Origin: Sphingobium sp. HWE2-09
GTDB taxonomy: Bacteria; Pseudomonadota; Alphaproteobacteria; Sphingomonadales; Sphingomonadaceae
Assembly: GCF_035989265.1 (NCBI RefSeq)
Contig: NZ_JAYKZX010000003.1
Span: 2,944,501 to 3,008,500 of the forward strand
Direction: 5' to 3'
Length of the DNA: 64,000 nucleotides
Part shown: positions 52,244 through 61,602 of the stretch, in pieces
Layout: every line of letters starts with the position of its first letter
Position numbering within the stretch: position 1 is the stretch's first letter
Notes under the pieces: model-generated
The model's input: only the letters and a program-made list of their open reading frames with translations
Told to the model about the DNA's origin: nothing
Databases searched by the model: none
Position numbers and translations under genes: made by a program

Positions 52244-52924
52244 CTAGAAACTGAAGCTGAGCGAAACGGATGCAACATTGTCGTTGCTGTCGTCGGCGTC
52301 GGGGCGGAAGCCGTGCTGGTGCAGATAGCCGATTTCCGCATTCACATTTTTGGCGACCGGCGTGGTGATGGCGATCAGGTTGCGCATCCGCTCTTCGCCC
52401 TGGACCCGCTGGAAATTGGTCTTGTTGAGGTCGAAGAAGCTCTCATGGCTCAGCACCAGCGCGGTCTTGCCGCCTTCATGAAAGGGCAGGACCAGCTTCA
52501 CATAGGGGCGCACGCGCCAGGCGGTGCCGTCCACCCCGTCGCGCCACCGTTCCTCCAGCCGCATCCGGGCGCTCAGCATCGCCGGTCCGATCCTGACGAT
52601 ATTGTCGAACGTCACCTGCTGGCGGCCGCGATGTTCCATCACGGTGAAGTCGCCGCCGTCATATTGCGGGTCATGGGTATAGCCCGCCCAGACCGTCACG
52701 GCCTTCGACAATTTATAGCCGACCAGCGTGTTGGATTCGATTTCGTACAATCCCTTGCGATCGTCGCTGAAGCGGGCGACGATCTCCTGCGACAGGCGCC
52801 AATGGTCGCTCAGCTTCACGGTCGCGCTGGCGGTGGTCCACAGCTGCTCATCCTGGCTGGCATGGGCGGTGGCGGGCAGCGCGAAGGCGGCCAGCAGGGG
52901 TAGAACAACATGGATCGGGCGCAT
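52244..52924 (-). CDS. DUF2490 outer-membrane beta-barrel protein
   Basis: A 226-residue protein. ATG 52924 (MRPIHVV) lies nine bases after GGTGGAG; three other in-frame ATG codons just upstream overlap or precede that site. The signal is residues 1-22 (PLLAAFALPATAHA). The mature chain reads as alternating amphipathic strands: LWTTASATVKLSDHWRLSQE, VGYKLSKAVTVWAGYTHDP, MRLEERWRDG, NAEIGYLHQHGF and VASVSLSFSF with a C-terminal Phe. This is the DUF2490 pattern, a small barrel of unknown function. Long palindromic DNA lies just past its stop. Confidence 0.85.
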   Translation of the reverse strand: MRPIHVVLPLLAAFALPATAHASQDEQLWTTASATVKLSDHWRLSQEIVARFSDDRKGLYEIESNTLVGYKLSKAVTVWAGYTHDPQYDGGDFTVMEHRGRQQVTFDNIVRIGPAMLSARMRLEERWRDGVDGTAWRVRPYVKLVLPFHEGGKTALVLSHESFFDLNKTNFQRVQGEERMRNLIAITTPVAKNVNAEIGYLHQHGFRPDADDSNDNVASVSLSFSF

Positions 52925-53048
52925 GGGCATCATCTCCACCGTCGATCATGACGGTGCCGCGCCACTATGACGCGCTCATGACTCCATCGTTACGAATATA
53001 TTGCAATTTGATGACGCTACATGTCCACATCATGTCTGGTCGACGATC

Positions 53049-54039
53049 TCAGGCCGCGCGCATCGCAACCAGCGGCGCCAGCACGGCGCGGTTGCGGCCG
53101 CTGCGCTTGGCTTCGTACAGCGCGGCATCGGCGGCGGCGAGCCAGTCCTGGCTGGACATGCGCCCCGCGCCAATCGCCGCCACGCCGAAGCTGGCGGTGA
53201 CGCGCAGCGGCGGATCATGCGCGATCTCCAACGCGGCGATCGCCGCGCAAAAGCGGCGGGCCGCCGCCAAAGCATCCGCCTCGCTCGTTTCGGGCAGCAG
53301 CAGCGCAAATTCCTCCCCCGATCCGGCCGAGCGAATCGCTGGGGCGGGACAGGCCGGCGCAGCATGTGGCGACCGCTTCGATCACGCGGTCGCCGACGGG
53401 ATGGCCGTAAGTGTCGTTGACCCGCTTGAAATGATCGATGTCCAGCAGGACCAGCGCGGCCGGGCGCTGGTAGCGGATGAACAGGGCGATGCGCTTGTCT
53501 ATGTCGGCGACGAAGGCGCGCCTGGTCATCGCGCCGCTCAGATGGTCGCGCTCGGCCAGCAGGCGCAATTCCATCTGTTCGACCACGATCGGGGCCAGCC
53601 CCTGCAATATCGCAATCTGTTCGGGCGGAAAATCGCGCGCGCGCGTGTCGATGGCGCACAGCGATCCGATATTATAGCCATCGGGCGTGCAGAGCGGCAC
53701 GCCTGCATAGCTGCGGATGCCCGGATCGCCCGTCACCAATGGATTGTCGCGAAAGCGGGGGTCGGCGCAGGCGTCGGGAATGATCAGCGGTTCGTCCTGG
53801 CGGATGGCGTGGTCGCAAAAGGCCTCGCTGCGGGGCGTTTCCAGCACATCCAGCCCGGCCATCGATTTGAACCATTGCCGATCCTTGTCGATCAGCGACA
53901 CGGCCGATATCGGCACGTCGAACAGGGTGCGGATCAGCTGGGTCACCTTGTCGAAGGCGCCCTCCACCGGCGTGTCGAGGATTTCGTAGCGTTGCAGGGC
54001 GGCGATGCGGCCCGGTTCGTCATTCACTATCGCATGCAT
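53049..54039 (-). pseudogene. GAF-GGDEF diguanylate cyclase, frameshifted inside the active-site motif
   Basis: From ATG 54039 the protein reads a GAF domain (about residues 20-165: FDVPISAVSLIDKDRQWFKS, GVPLCTPDGYNIGSLCAID), then the start of GGDEF (LDIDHFKRVNDTYGHPVGDR). At SDSLGRIGG the frame breaks: five C at 53315-53319 (plus strand) give I-G-G-G-I-C, while seven would give the expected R-I-G-G-E-E-F-A-L. The rest of the domain is in the shifted frame (ARRFCAAIAALEIAHDPPLR, VTASFGVAAIG, LAAADAALYEAKRSGRN), ending at 53049. Intact GGEEF cyclases make c-di-GMP. Loss of two bases in a G-run at the catalytic motif suggests error or a recent mutation. Confidence 0.82.
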
Positions 54040-54212
54040 GGTCCGACATCCGCTGGTCCGGTTATGGCATGCCCGCCGGGGCATGACGACAAATCCCACG
54101 CGGCGCGGCCGCCCCCGTTCGGCCAACCGCAAGCACAGGGTGCGCTCCCCTCTCAACAAAGGGTTAAGATATCGGCAGGCACGGGTGCGATGCGACCAGT
54201 CGAGCCGGTGAT

Positions 54213-54240
54213 GGGGAGGAGAGGTGCCCCTCTCCTCCCC
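54213..54240. terminator. Hairpin downstream of hppA
   Basis: GGGGAGGAGAGG (54213-54224) and CCTCTCCTCCCC (54229-54240) make a perfect 12-bp stem with a four-base loop, 16 bases past the hppA stop on the minus strand and upstream of the GGDEF gene. No U-run follows. Confidence 0.55.
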
Positions 54241-54256
54241 ACCCGGTCAGCCTGTG

Positions 54257-56380
54257 TCAGCCGCCATGCGCCAGCGCGGCGAGCAGCAGCAGCGCGACGA
54301 TGTTGGTGATCTTGATCATCGGGTTGACCGCCGGCCCCGCCGTATCCTTGTACGGATCGCCCACCGTATCACCCGTTACCGCGGCCTTGTGCGCTTCGCT
54401 GCCCTTGCCGCCATGATGGCCGTCCTCGATATATTTTTTGGCATTGTCCCACGCGCCGCCGCCCGACGTCATGGACAGGGCGACGAACAGGCCGGACACG
54501 ATGACGCCCAGCAGCAAGGCGCCCAAGGCCGCAAAGCCGTTATCGCTGCCCGCCACCGCCGTGATCGCGAAATAGACGATGATCGGCGCCAGCACCGGCA
54601 ACAGGGATGGGACGATCATTTCCTTGATCGCCGCCTTGGTCACCAGATCGACCGTGCGGGCATAATCGGGCTTGCTGGTGCCATCCATGATGCCCTTATT
54701 CTCGGCGAACTGGGCGCGCACGTCCTTCACCACGTCGCCCGCCGCGCGGCCCACCGCGGTCATGCCCATCGCGCCGAACAGATAGGGCAGCAGCGCGCCC
54801 AGCAGCAGGCCGACGATGACATAGGGGTTTTTCAAGCTGAAATCGACCGGCTCGGTCAGGCCCAGCGCCGCGCCATAATAGTCGAGATCCTGGGTGAAGG
54901 TGCCGAACAGCACCAGGGCGGCCAGGCCCGCACTGCCGATGGCATAGCCCTTCGTCACCGCCTTGGTCGTGTTGCCGACCGCATCCAGCGCATCGGTCTT
55001 CACCCGGACGCTGTCGTCCAGATGCGCCATCTCCGCGATGCCGCCCGCATTGTCGGTGACAGGACCATAAGCGTCGAGCGCCACCACCATGCCCGCCAGC
55101 GCCAGCATCGCCGTCGCGGCGAAGGCGATGCCCATCAGGCCCGCCAGCTGGAAGGCGACGATGATGCCGACGACGATCACCAAAGTGGGCAACGCGGTCG
55201 ATTCCAGGCTGATCGCCAGCCCCTGAATGACATTGGTGCCATGGCCGGTTTCGGACGCCTTGGCGATCGACCGGACCGGGCGATAGTTGGTGCTGGTATA
55301 ATATTCGGTGATGACGACCAGCAGGCCGGTAACGGCCAGGCCCACCAGCATCGCCCAGAACAGCCGGATGCCGGTATAGCCGCCGACCCCGTCCAGATCC
55401 GCGCCGAACACGGTGTTGAGGTCGCCCAGCGTATATTGGGTGGCGAAGTAAATGGCCGGGATCGACAGGATCGCCGTGGTCCAGAACCCCTTGTAGAGCG
55501 CGCCCATGATCGACTGGCCGCTGCCGAGCCGTACCATATAGGTGCCGATGATCGACGTGACGATGCACACCCCGCCGACGATCAGCGGCAGCGCCATCAG
55601 CTTCATCAGGAAGGCATTGTCCACGCCGGTGACCAGCAAAGCGGTCAGCACCATGGTCGCGCCGACGGTGACGACATAGGTTTCGAACAGATCGGCCGCC
55701 ATGCCCGCGCAATCGCCGACATTGTCGCCGACATTGTCCGCGATGACGGCAGGGTTGCGTGGGTCATCCTCCGGAATGCCTGCTTCCACCTTGCCCACCA
55801 GGTCCGCGCCGACATCCGCCGCCTTGGTGAAGATGCCGCCGCCAAGCCTGGCGAAGATGGAGATGAGCGATGCGCCGAAGGCCAGCGCCACGAGGCTGTC
55901 GATCACCAGCCGGTCGTCGGGCGCATGGCCCGCCGGGCCGGTCAGATACCAGAAGAAGAGGCTGATCGCGAGCAGCGCCAGCCCCGCCACCAGCATGCCG
56001 GTGATCGCGCCCGCCCGGAACGCCACCGTCAGCCCGCCTTGCAGCGTGCCGCGACAAGCTTCGGCGGTGCGGACATTGGCGCGCACCGATATGTTCATGC
56101 CGATAAAGCCCGCCGCCCCCGACAGGATCGCGCCGATCAGGAATCCGACGGCGGAGGTGACGCCCAGGAAAATGAGGACCAGCGCCGCCACAACCACACC
56201 GACGATGGCGATGGTGGTATATTGGCGGCCGAGATAGGCTTTGGCCCCCTCCTGGATCGCGCTGGCGATCGCTTGCATGGCGTCGTTGCCGGGTGACTGG
56301 CTCAACACCTGTCGACTGGTGATCAGGCCATAGATGATGGCCAGCAGGCCACACCCTATGGCGATATAGACAATCTGCAT
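54257..56380 (-). CDS. hppA: Membrane-bound proton-pumping pyrophosphatase, K+-independent type
   Basis: A 707-residue inner-membrane enzyme with about 16 hydrophobic segments that couples PPi hydrolysis to H+ export. ATG 56380 (MQIVYIAIG) follows GGGGAGAGGAACG; a longer in-frame start at 56500 adds an unconserved 40 residues. The PPi-binding loop is clear: [40 protein letters not shown]. Lys in [16 protein letters not shown], in place of the Ala of K+-dependent enzymes, marks the K+-independent class. The C-terminal block [22 protein letters not shown] is conserved. It recovers energy from PPi and keeps biosynthesis irreversible. Confidence 0.96.
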   Translation of the reverse strand: MQIVYIAIGCGLLAIIYGLITSRQVLSQSPGNDAMQAIASAIQEGAKAYLGRQYTTIAIVGVVVAALVLIFLGVTSAVGFLIGAILSGAAGFIGMNISVRANVRTAEACRGTLQGGLTVAFRAGAITGMLVAGLALLAISLFFWYLTGPAGHAPDDRLVIDSLVALAFGASLISIFARLGGGIFTKAADVGADLVGKVEAGIPEDDPRNPAVIADNVGDNVGDCAGMAADLFETYVVTVGATMVLTALLVTGVDNAFLMKLMALPLIVGGVCIVTSIIGTYMVRLGSGQSIMGALYKGFWTTAILSIPAIYFATQYTLGDLNTVFGADLDGVGGYTGIRLFWAMLVGLAVTGLLVVITEYYTSTNYRPVRSIAKASETGHGTNVIQGLAISLESTALPTLVIVVGIIVAFQLAGLMGIAFAATAMLALAGMVVALDAYGPVTDNAGGIAEMAHLDDSVRVKTDALDAVGNTTKAVTKGYAIGSAGLAALVLFGTFTQDLDYYGAALGLTEPVDFSLKNPYVIVGLLLGALLPYLFGAMGMTAVGRAAGDVVKDVRAQFAENKGIMDGTSKPDYARTVDLVTKAAIKEMIVPSLLPVLAPIIVYFAITAVAGSDNGFAALGALLLGVIVSGLFVALSMTSGGGAWDNAKKYIEDGHHGGKGSEAHKAAVTGDTVGDPYKDTAGPAVNPMIKITNIVALLLLAALAHGG

Positions 56381-56610
56381 GGACGTTCCTCTCCCCCTGT
56401 TATGACTATCATCGGCCGCTCCGCAGGGAATGACGGGCGGACGAAGCGCGTAAGGGCGGGCGGCCGGACAGGGAGGGTCCGGCATCAAGCGCCGCGTCAA
56501 TCAGCATCAGGATAGCGCACATGGGCGGTCCAACCGGGCTGAGAATAGGGTGGAAGGAAGCTACAGCGCCCACCGCCCGCGTCAAGATGGCTGACGCAGG
56601 GTCGTTCTGG

Positions 56611-57087
56611 CTAGGATCGCGCCTGCGCCACGATCGCCCGGGCGGCGCGGGTGACATCGTCCCAGGTCGCGTCGAACCCGGCATCGTCGCCAAAATAGGG
56701 ATCGACCACGCCTGTGCCTTCCCGCCCCGGCACCAGGTCCATCAACAGGCGCAGGTCCGCCGTGCCGTCGGCCGGACGGATGCGCCGCAGGTTCCGAAGA
56801 TTGTCGGCGTCGAGCGCGAAGATATGGGTGAAGCGGCGGAAGTCCGCCGCGCTGACCTGACGGCCCTTATAGCCGCTGATGTCGATGCCATAGCGCAGCG
56901 CCACCGCCTGCGCGCGCGGGTCGGGCGGGCTGCCCACATGCCAGTCGCCGGTCCCGGCCGAATCTACCGTCATGTCTATGCCTGCCTTTACTGCCTCTGC
57001 CCGCAGCGCGGCTTCGGCGAGGGGCGAGCGACAGATATTGCCGAGGCAGACGAAGAGGACGGAAGGCGGCGTCTTTGTTGCCATCAT
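56611..57087 (-). CDS. Low-molecular-weight protein tyrosine phosphatase
   Basis: A 158-residue enzyme with the P-loop VLFVCLGNICRSPLAEA (C-x5-R-S) at residues 10-26 and the general-acid Asp in VVDPYFGDD near residue 130. Both are intact, so it should be active. ATG 57087 is followed by a second ATG. In bacteria these enzymes often act on tyrosine kinases of polysaccharide export or on small aryl phosphates; no kinase or export genes lie near it. A palindromic repeat separates it from the HerA-like ATPase gene. Confidence 0.92.
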   Translation of the reverse strand: MMATKTPPSVLFVCLGNICRSPLAEAALRAEAVKAGIDMTVDSAGTGDWHVGSPPDPRAQAVALRYGIDISGYKGRQVSAADFRRFTHIFALDADNLRNLRRIRPADGTADLRLLMDLVPGREGTGVVDPYFGDDAGFDATWDDVTRAARAIVAQARS

Positions 57088-57100
57088 TCTGCGCCCAAAG

Positions 57101-57169
57101 CCGTTCGGCTCGAGCCTAGTCGAGGCACTGGTCGCGCGATAGCTTCTCGACTACGCTCGAAGCGAACGG
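57101..57169. repeat. Palindromic repeat (GTTCG family), divergent copy
   Basis: CCGTTCGGCTCGAGCCTAGT (from 57101) pairs imperfectly with TACGCTCGAAGCGAACGG (to 57169); the TAGTCGAG/CTCGACTA halves extend the stem. It lies between the LMW phosphatase start and the HerA-like ATPase stop. Confidence 0.6.
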
Positions 57170-57196
57170 ATGTTGGATGCGGGGACGACATAGCGC

Positions 57197-58648
57197 TCAT
57201 CCGTCGGCCGCGGCGGTGGAGAGGCCCAGGCCCGGCACGCCGATCGAGCGTTTGCCCGAAAAATCGGTGCGGGCGACGATGACGCCCAGTTTTTCCATAT
57301 AGTCGATCAGCCGCCGCACCCGGCCGGGCGAACTGGTGCCATAGGCGCGGGCCAGCGCGACGTCGTCCGGGCAGGCCTGCCCCGCCATCGCCGCCCGCGC
57401 GATCAGCAGGAAAGGGGCGAGCATATCTTCGGGCAGTGGCTGCGCTGCCTTCATCGCGTCGGCCCAGCGCGGATCGTCGGCGTCCGCCATCCCCGCCTGC
57501 GCCATGGCGAAGCGCTTGCGGAAGGCAGGCAGGTCGAGCGGCGGGGTGCGCAGACCCTTCATCCGGCAACGGACGCCGAAATCTTGGTATAGGGTCGATA
57601 CGCTGGGCTGCGCATCGCCCAGGTCGGCGACAATCTCTTCCAGTACGGCGACGACCACCGGCTCGTTCTGGCCGAAATCCAGTTCCGGCGCGGCGGGCTT
57701 GGCCGATGGCGCGTCGGCCAGCTGGCGGATGATATCCTCCGCCGCGCGCGGGGGCGGATCGGCGCGGGGGGCAGGCGTGGGCAGCGCGTCATCCTCATGC
57801 CCGGCGAACAGCAATTCCTGCAGATCCTCGCCACTGGTGGTGGGCGGGGCGATCAGCTTGTGCGTGCCGCCGCGCGTGCCGGTCTGCACCGCGCCGATCT
57901 TCACGGACACCGGCCGCCGGGCGATCGCCGGCCCCAAGCCCAGAAAGCGCCCGCGCTCCAGATCGCGAATCTGCTCCGCCTGCCGCCGCTCCATGCCCAG
58001 CAGGTCGGCGGCGCGCGCCATGTCGATGTCCAGGAAGGTGCGGCCCATCAGGAAATTGGACGCTTCGGCCGCGACATTCTTGGCGAGTTTCGCCAGACGC
58101 TGCGTCGCGATGACGCCCGCCAGCCCGCGCTTGCGCCCCCGGCACATCAGGTTGGTCATGGCAGCCAGCGACAACCGCCGCGCCTCGTCCGACACGTCGC
58201 CTGCGGAAACGGGCGCGAACATCTGCGCTTCGTCCACCACCACCAGCGCCGGATACCAATGGTCGCGCGGCGCATCGAACAGGGTCGACAGGAAGGTCGC
58301 GGCGCATTTCATCTGCGCCTCCAGCTCCAGCGATTCCAGGCTGAGCACCACAGACGCGCGATGTTCGCGGATGCGGCTCGCCATCTTGACGATCTCCCGC
58401 TCATTATAGTCGCCCGCGTCGATCACGACATGGCCGTACGCGTCGGCCAGGGTGACGAAATCCCCCTCCGGATCGATCACCACCTGCTGCACCATCGGCG
58501 CGGATTCTTCGAGCAGGCGGCGCAGCAGATGCGACTTGCCCGACCCCGAATTGCCCTGAACGAGCAGACGGGTGGCGAGCAATTCCTCGACATCGACCAG
58601 CACGTCCTTGCCGTGGCTGTCGGTCCCTATGCTGATGCTGGCGGTCAC
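57197..58648 (-). CDS. HerA/DUF87-type ATPase, stand-alone
   Basis: A 483-residue protein with a GTG start (58648). The N-terminal 290 residues are a HerA-like FtsK/VirB4-superfamily ATPase: Walker A VQGNSGSGKSHLLRRLL (about 30), VVIDPEGDFVTLAD, Walker B ALVVVDEAQMFAP (about 135), SLAAMTNLMCRGRKRGLAGV with an Arg finger-like Arg, and IATQRLAKLAKNVAAEASNF. An Ala/Pro-rich linker and a C-terminal helical domain follow. HerA in archaea works with NurA in end resection; a bacterial NurA or Sir2 partner is not present here, so this is not an obvious HerA defence pair. It is divergent from ppc. The role is unknown. Confidence 0.85.
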   Translation of the reverse strand: MTASISIGTDSHGKDVLVDVEELLATRLLVQGNSGSGKSHLLRRLLEESAPMVQQVVIDPEGDFVTLADAYGHVVIDAGDYNEREIVKMASRIREHRASVVLSLESLELEAQMKCAATFLSTLFDAPRDHWYPALVVVDEAQMFAPVSAGDVSDEARRLSLAAMTNLMCRGRKRGLAGVIATQRLAKLAKNVAAEASNFLMGRTFLDIDMARAADLLGMERRQAEQIRDLERGRFLGLGPAIARRPVSVKIGAVQTGTRGGTHKLIAPPTTSGEDLQELLFAGHEDDALPTPAPRADPPPRAAEDIIRQLADAPSAKPAAPELDFGQNEPVVVAVLEEIVADLGDAQPSVSTLYQDFGVRCRMKGLRTPPLDLPAFRKRFAMAQAGMADADDPRWADAMKAAQPLPEDMLAPFLLIARAAMAGQACPDDVALARAYGTSSPGRVRRLIDYMEKLGVIVARTDFSGKRSIGVPGLGLSTAAADG

Positions 58649-58757
58649 GATTGCGTCTTTGGCTCAGGGGGTGGGGGAGCGCAAGGGGCGGTGATGTCGG
58701 CCATGGCGATCAACTCCCCCTTATTCACGACGCCCGCTTGACCATTGCCATGCCGCA

Positions 58758-61472
58758 ATGCAGCATCCCGCCCATGGCGACTCTCTCCCCGCGGGCGCAC
58801 CTGCGATCACCCAAAATCCTGACATCCGCTATCTCGGGCGGCTGCTGGGGGATGTCATTCGCGCTTATGGCGGGGACAAGCTCTACAAGCAGACCGAATA
58901 TATCCGTTCCGCGTCGGTCGATCGCGCGCGCGGATTGCAGGGGGCGGACCTGACGGATACCGGGCTGGATGCGCTGGGGCTGGACGATACGCTCAACTTC
59001 ACGCGCGGGTTCATGCTGTTTTCGATGCTCGCCAACCTGGCCGAGGACCGGCAGGGGGTCGCGGCCGAGCCGGGCGCGGACGTCGCGTCGGTGGTGGAGC
59101 GGCTGGCGTCGCACGGGATCGATCGCGACGCGGTGCTGGATCTGCTGTCGCACGCGCTGATCGTCCCGGTGCTGACCGCCCACCCGACCGAGGTGCGGCG
59201 CAAGAGCATGATCGATCATAAGAACCGCATTGCCGACCTGATGCGGCTCAAGGATGCGGGCCGCAGCGAGACGGACGATGGCGAGCAGCTGGACGAGGCG
59301 ATCTTCCGCCAGATCGCGCTGCTGTGGCAGACGCGCCCGCTGCGCCGCGAGAAATTGTTCGTTGCCGATGAGATCGACAATGTGCTCGCCTATTTCCGCG
59401 ATACCTTTCTGCCGGTGCTGCCCGCGCTCTATGCGCGGTGGGAGCGGGTGCTGGGCGCGCGGCCGCAAAGTTTCTTGCGGGTGGGGTCGTGGATCGGCGG
59501 GGATCGCGACGGCAATCCCTTCGTCCAGGCGCCGCAGCTGGAGTTCGCGCTGAAACGCGGCTGCCAGGCGGCGATCGGCTATTATCTCGAAGCGCTGCAT
59601 GCGCTGGGCGCGGAACTCTCGCTCTCGACCGAACTGGCCCATGTGCCCCAGGCGGTGCTGGACCTGGCCGACGCCAGCGGCGACGGATCGCCCAGCCGCC
59701 AGGACGAACCCTATCGCCGCGCGATCTCGGGCATTTACGCACGGCTGGCGGCGACCTGCGTCGCACTGACCGGGGCGCAGCCCGCGCGGCCATCGGCACT
59801 GAAGGGAGACGCCTATGCGATGCCGCAGGATCTGCGCCGCGATCTGGTGACGGTGGCGCAGGGGCTGGCGAGCGAAGGCGATGGCGCGCTGGCGACCGGG
59901 GGCGCGCTCGGGCGGCTGATCCGTGCGGTGGAGACGTTCGGCTTCCACCTCGCCACGCTCGACATGCGGCAGAACAGCGCCGTGCATGAGCGGGTAGTGG
60001 CGGAACTGCTTAGGCAAGCAGGCGTGGAGGCGGACTATCTGGCGCTCGACGAATATGCGCGGATTGCGCTGCTGCGCCGGGAACTGGCGAGCAACCGGCC
60101 GCTGGGATCGCGCTTTTCCGCTTATGGCGAAGAAACGACGTCGGAACTGGCGATTGTCCATGCCGCCGCGACCGCGCACCGCATCTACGGCCCGGCCTGC
60201 ATCACCCATTATATCATTTCCAAGGCCGAAAGCGTGTCCGACCTGCTGGAGGTCAACATCCTGCTGAAGGAAGCGGGGCTGTGGCAGGCGGGCGTGGATG
60301 GCGCGCCGCCGCAGGCCGCGATCATGGCGATCCCGCTGTTCGAGACGATCGCCGATCTGGAGGCCGCGCCATCCATCATGACCGCCTATTTCGGCCTGCC
60401 CGAAATCGCCGGCGTGGTGAAGGCGCGGGGCCATCAGGAAGTGATGATCGGCTATTCCGACAGCAACAAGGATGGCGGCTACATCACATCGACCTGGAGC
60501 TTGTACAAGGCGAGCAAGGCGCTGGAGCCGGTGTTCGCGCAGGCCGGGGCGGCTATGCAGCTGTTCCACGGGCGGGGCGGCGCGGTCGGGCGCGGCGGCG
60601 GGTCGGCCTTCGCGGCGATCCAGGCGCAGCCGCGGGGAAGCGTACAGGGCCGCATCCGCATCACCGAACAGGGCGAGATGATCGCCGCGAAATTCGGGTC
60701 GCGCGACGTCGCCATGACCAATTTGGAGGCGATGACCAGCGCCACCCTGCTCGCCAGTCTGGAGCCGGAGGGGATATCGGATCGCGACGCCGCCCGGTTC
60801 AGCGCAGCGATGGACGAACTGTCGAAAAACGCCTTTGCCGCCTATCGCGACCTCGTCTACGGCACGGAGGGGTTCAAGGAATTTTTCCGCCAGTTGACCC
60901 CGATTCAGGAGATTTCGGGCCTCAAGATCGGATCGCGGCCGGCCAGCCGGACCAAGAGCAATGCGATCGAAGATCTGCGCGCCATACCCTGGGTGTTCAG
61001 CTGGGCGCAGGCGCGGGTAATGCTGCCGGGCTGGTATGGCGTGGGGCAGGCGCTGGACCAGTTTGAGGACAAGGCGTTGCTGGCCGATATGGGGCAGCAT
61101 TGGTCGTTCCTGCAATCCGCGCTCGCCAATCTGGAAATGGTGCTGGCGAAGTCGGACCTGGGCATCGCCGCGCGCTACCTGCCGCTGGTGGAGGATCAGG
61201 CGGCGGGCGAGGCGATGTTCGGGCGCATCCGTGAGGGGTGGCAACAGGCGCATGACGGGCTGTTAGCGGCGACCGGCCAGTCGCGGCTGCTGGAGAAGAA
61301 TCCGGCGCTGGACGAATCGATCCGCCTGCGCCTGCCCTATATCGAGCCGCTGAACCTGTTGCAGGTCGAATTGCTCAAGCGCCATCGCGCGGGCGAGGAC
61401 GATCCGCGGATCAAGGAAGGGATCGAGCTGTCGATCAACGCGATCGCTACGGCGCTGCGGAATAGCGGGTAG
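58758..61472 (+). CDS. ppc: Phosphoenolpyruvate carboxylase
   Basis: A 904-residue enzyme that carboxylates PEP to oxaloacetate to refill the TCA cycle. The catalytic His lies in VLTAHPTEVRRKSM (about residue 139). Other landmarks are GSWIGGDRDGNPFV, GYSDSNKDGGYITSTWSLYK and the mobile catalytic loop FHGRGGAVGRGGG, with the PEP-binding Arg. The chain ends LRNSG with the neutral-to-Gly C-terminal tail common to the family, important for Asp inhibition. ATG 58758 has only a weak ribosome site. The gene shares a short promoter gap (about 110 bases) with the divergent HerA-like ATPase. Confidence 0.97.
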   Translation: MQHPAHGDSLPAGAPAITQNPDIRYLGRLLGDVIRAYGGDKLYKQTEYIRSASVDRARGLQGADLTDTGLDALGLDDTLNFTRGFMLFSMLANLAEDRQGVAAEPGADVASVVERLASHGIDRDAVLDLLSHALIVPVLTAHPTEVRRKSMIDHKNRIADLMRLKDAGRSETDDGEQLDEAIFRQIALLWQTRPLRREKLFVADEIDNVLAYFRDTFLPVLPALYARWERVLGARPQSFLRVGSWIGGDRDGNPFVQAPQLEFALKRGCQAAIGYYLEALHALGAELSLSTELAHVPQAVLDLADASGDGSPSRQDEPYRRAISGIYARLAATCVALTGAQPARPSALKGDAYAMPQDLRRDLVTVAQGLASEGDGALATGGALGRLIRAVETFGFHLATLDMRQNSAVHERVVAELLRQAGVEADYLALDEYARIALLRRELASNRPLGSRFSAYGEETTSELAIVHAAATAHRIYGPACITHYIISKAESVSDLLEVNILLKEAGLWQAGVDGAPPQAAIMAIPLFETIADLEAAPSIMTAYFGLPEIAGVVKARGHQEVMIGYSDSNKDGGYITSTWSLYKASKALEPVFAQAGAAMQLFHGRGGAVGRGGGSAFAAIQAQPRGSVQGRIRITEQGEMIAAKFGSRDVAMTNLEAMTSATLLASLEPEGISDRDAARFSAAMDELSKNAFAAYRDLVYGTEGFKEFFRQLTPIQEISGLKIGSRPASRTKSNAIEDLRAIPWVFSWAQARVMLPGWYGVGQALDQFEDKALLADMGQHWSFLQSALANLEMVLAKSDLGIAARYLPLVEDQAAGEAMFGRIREGWQQAHDGLLAATGQSRLLEKNPALDESIRLRLPYIEPLNLLQVELLKRHRAGEDDPRIKEGIELSINAIATALRNSG

Positions 61473-61494
61473 GCCAGGAGAGCTAATCCTCCCT

Positions 61495-61572
61495 CCGTTC
61501 GCCCTGAGCCTGTCGAAGGGCTTTACTTGTCTTCGAAGAAGGGCGGGGCATAGACAGGCTCAGCCCGAACGG
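61495..61572. repeat. Palindromic repeat (GTTCG family), copy 2
   Basis: CCGTTCGCCCTGAGCCTGTC (61495-61514) pairs with GACAGGCTCAGCCCGAACGG (61553-61572) over 19 of 20 positions. The loop holds a smaller GAAGGGC/CTTCGAAG pairing. It lies 23 bases past the ppc stop and before the convergent DUF1489 stop, where it can act as a barrier to transcription. Confidence 0.75.
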
Positions 61573-61602
61573 TGTAGGGGGCGGTGTGTAATCTAAAGCG
61601 CG

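Noticed and set aside
50129..52903. A 924-codon open frame on the plus strand, opposite the MmeI-like gene and beyond
   Set aside because: It has no domain, no signal and no ribosome site. The minus strand carries clear catalytic motifs. High GC leaves long antisense frames free of stops.
54224..56296. A 690-codon open frame on the plus strand, opposite hppA
   Set aside because: Reverse of a conserved membrane protein; rich in Asp/His/Arg, as expected from antisense of hydrophobic codons.
57197..58648. A HerA-based anti-phage system
   Set aside because: No nuclease, Sir2 or other partner adjoins it; neighbours are a phosphatase and ppc.
58725..61253. An 842-codon open frame on the minus strand, opposite ppc
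   Set aside because: Antisense to a highly conserved enzyme; composition is Arg/Gln/His-rich with no recognisable fold.
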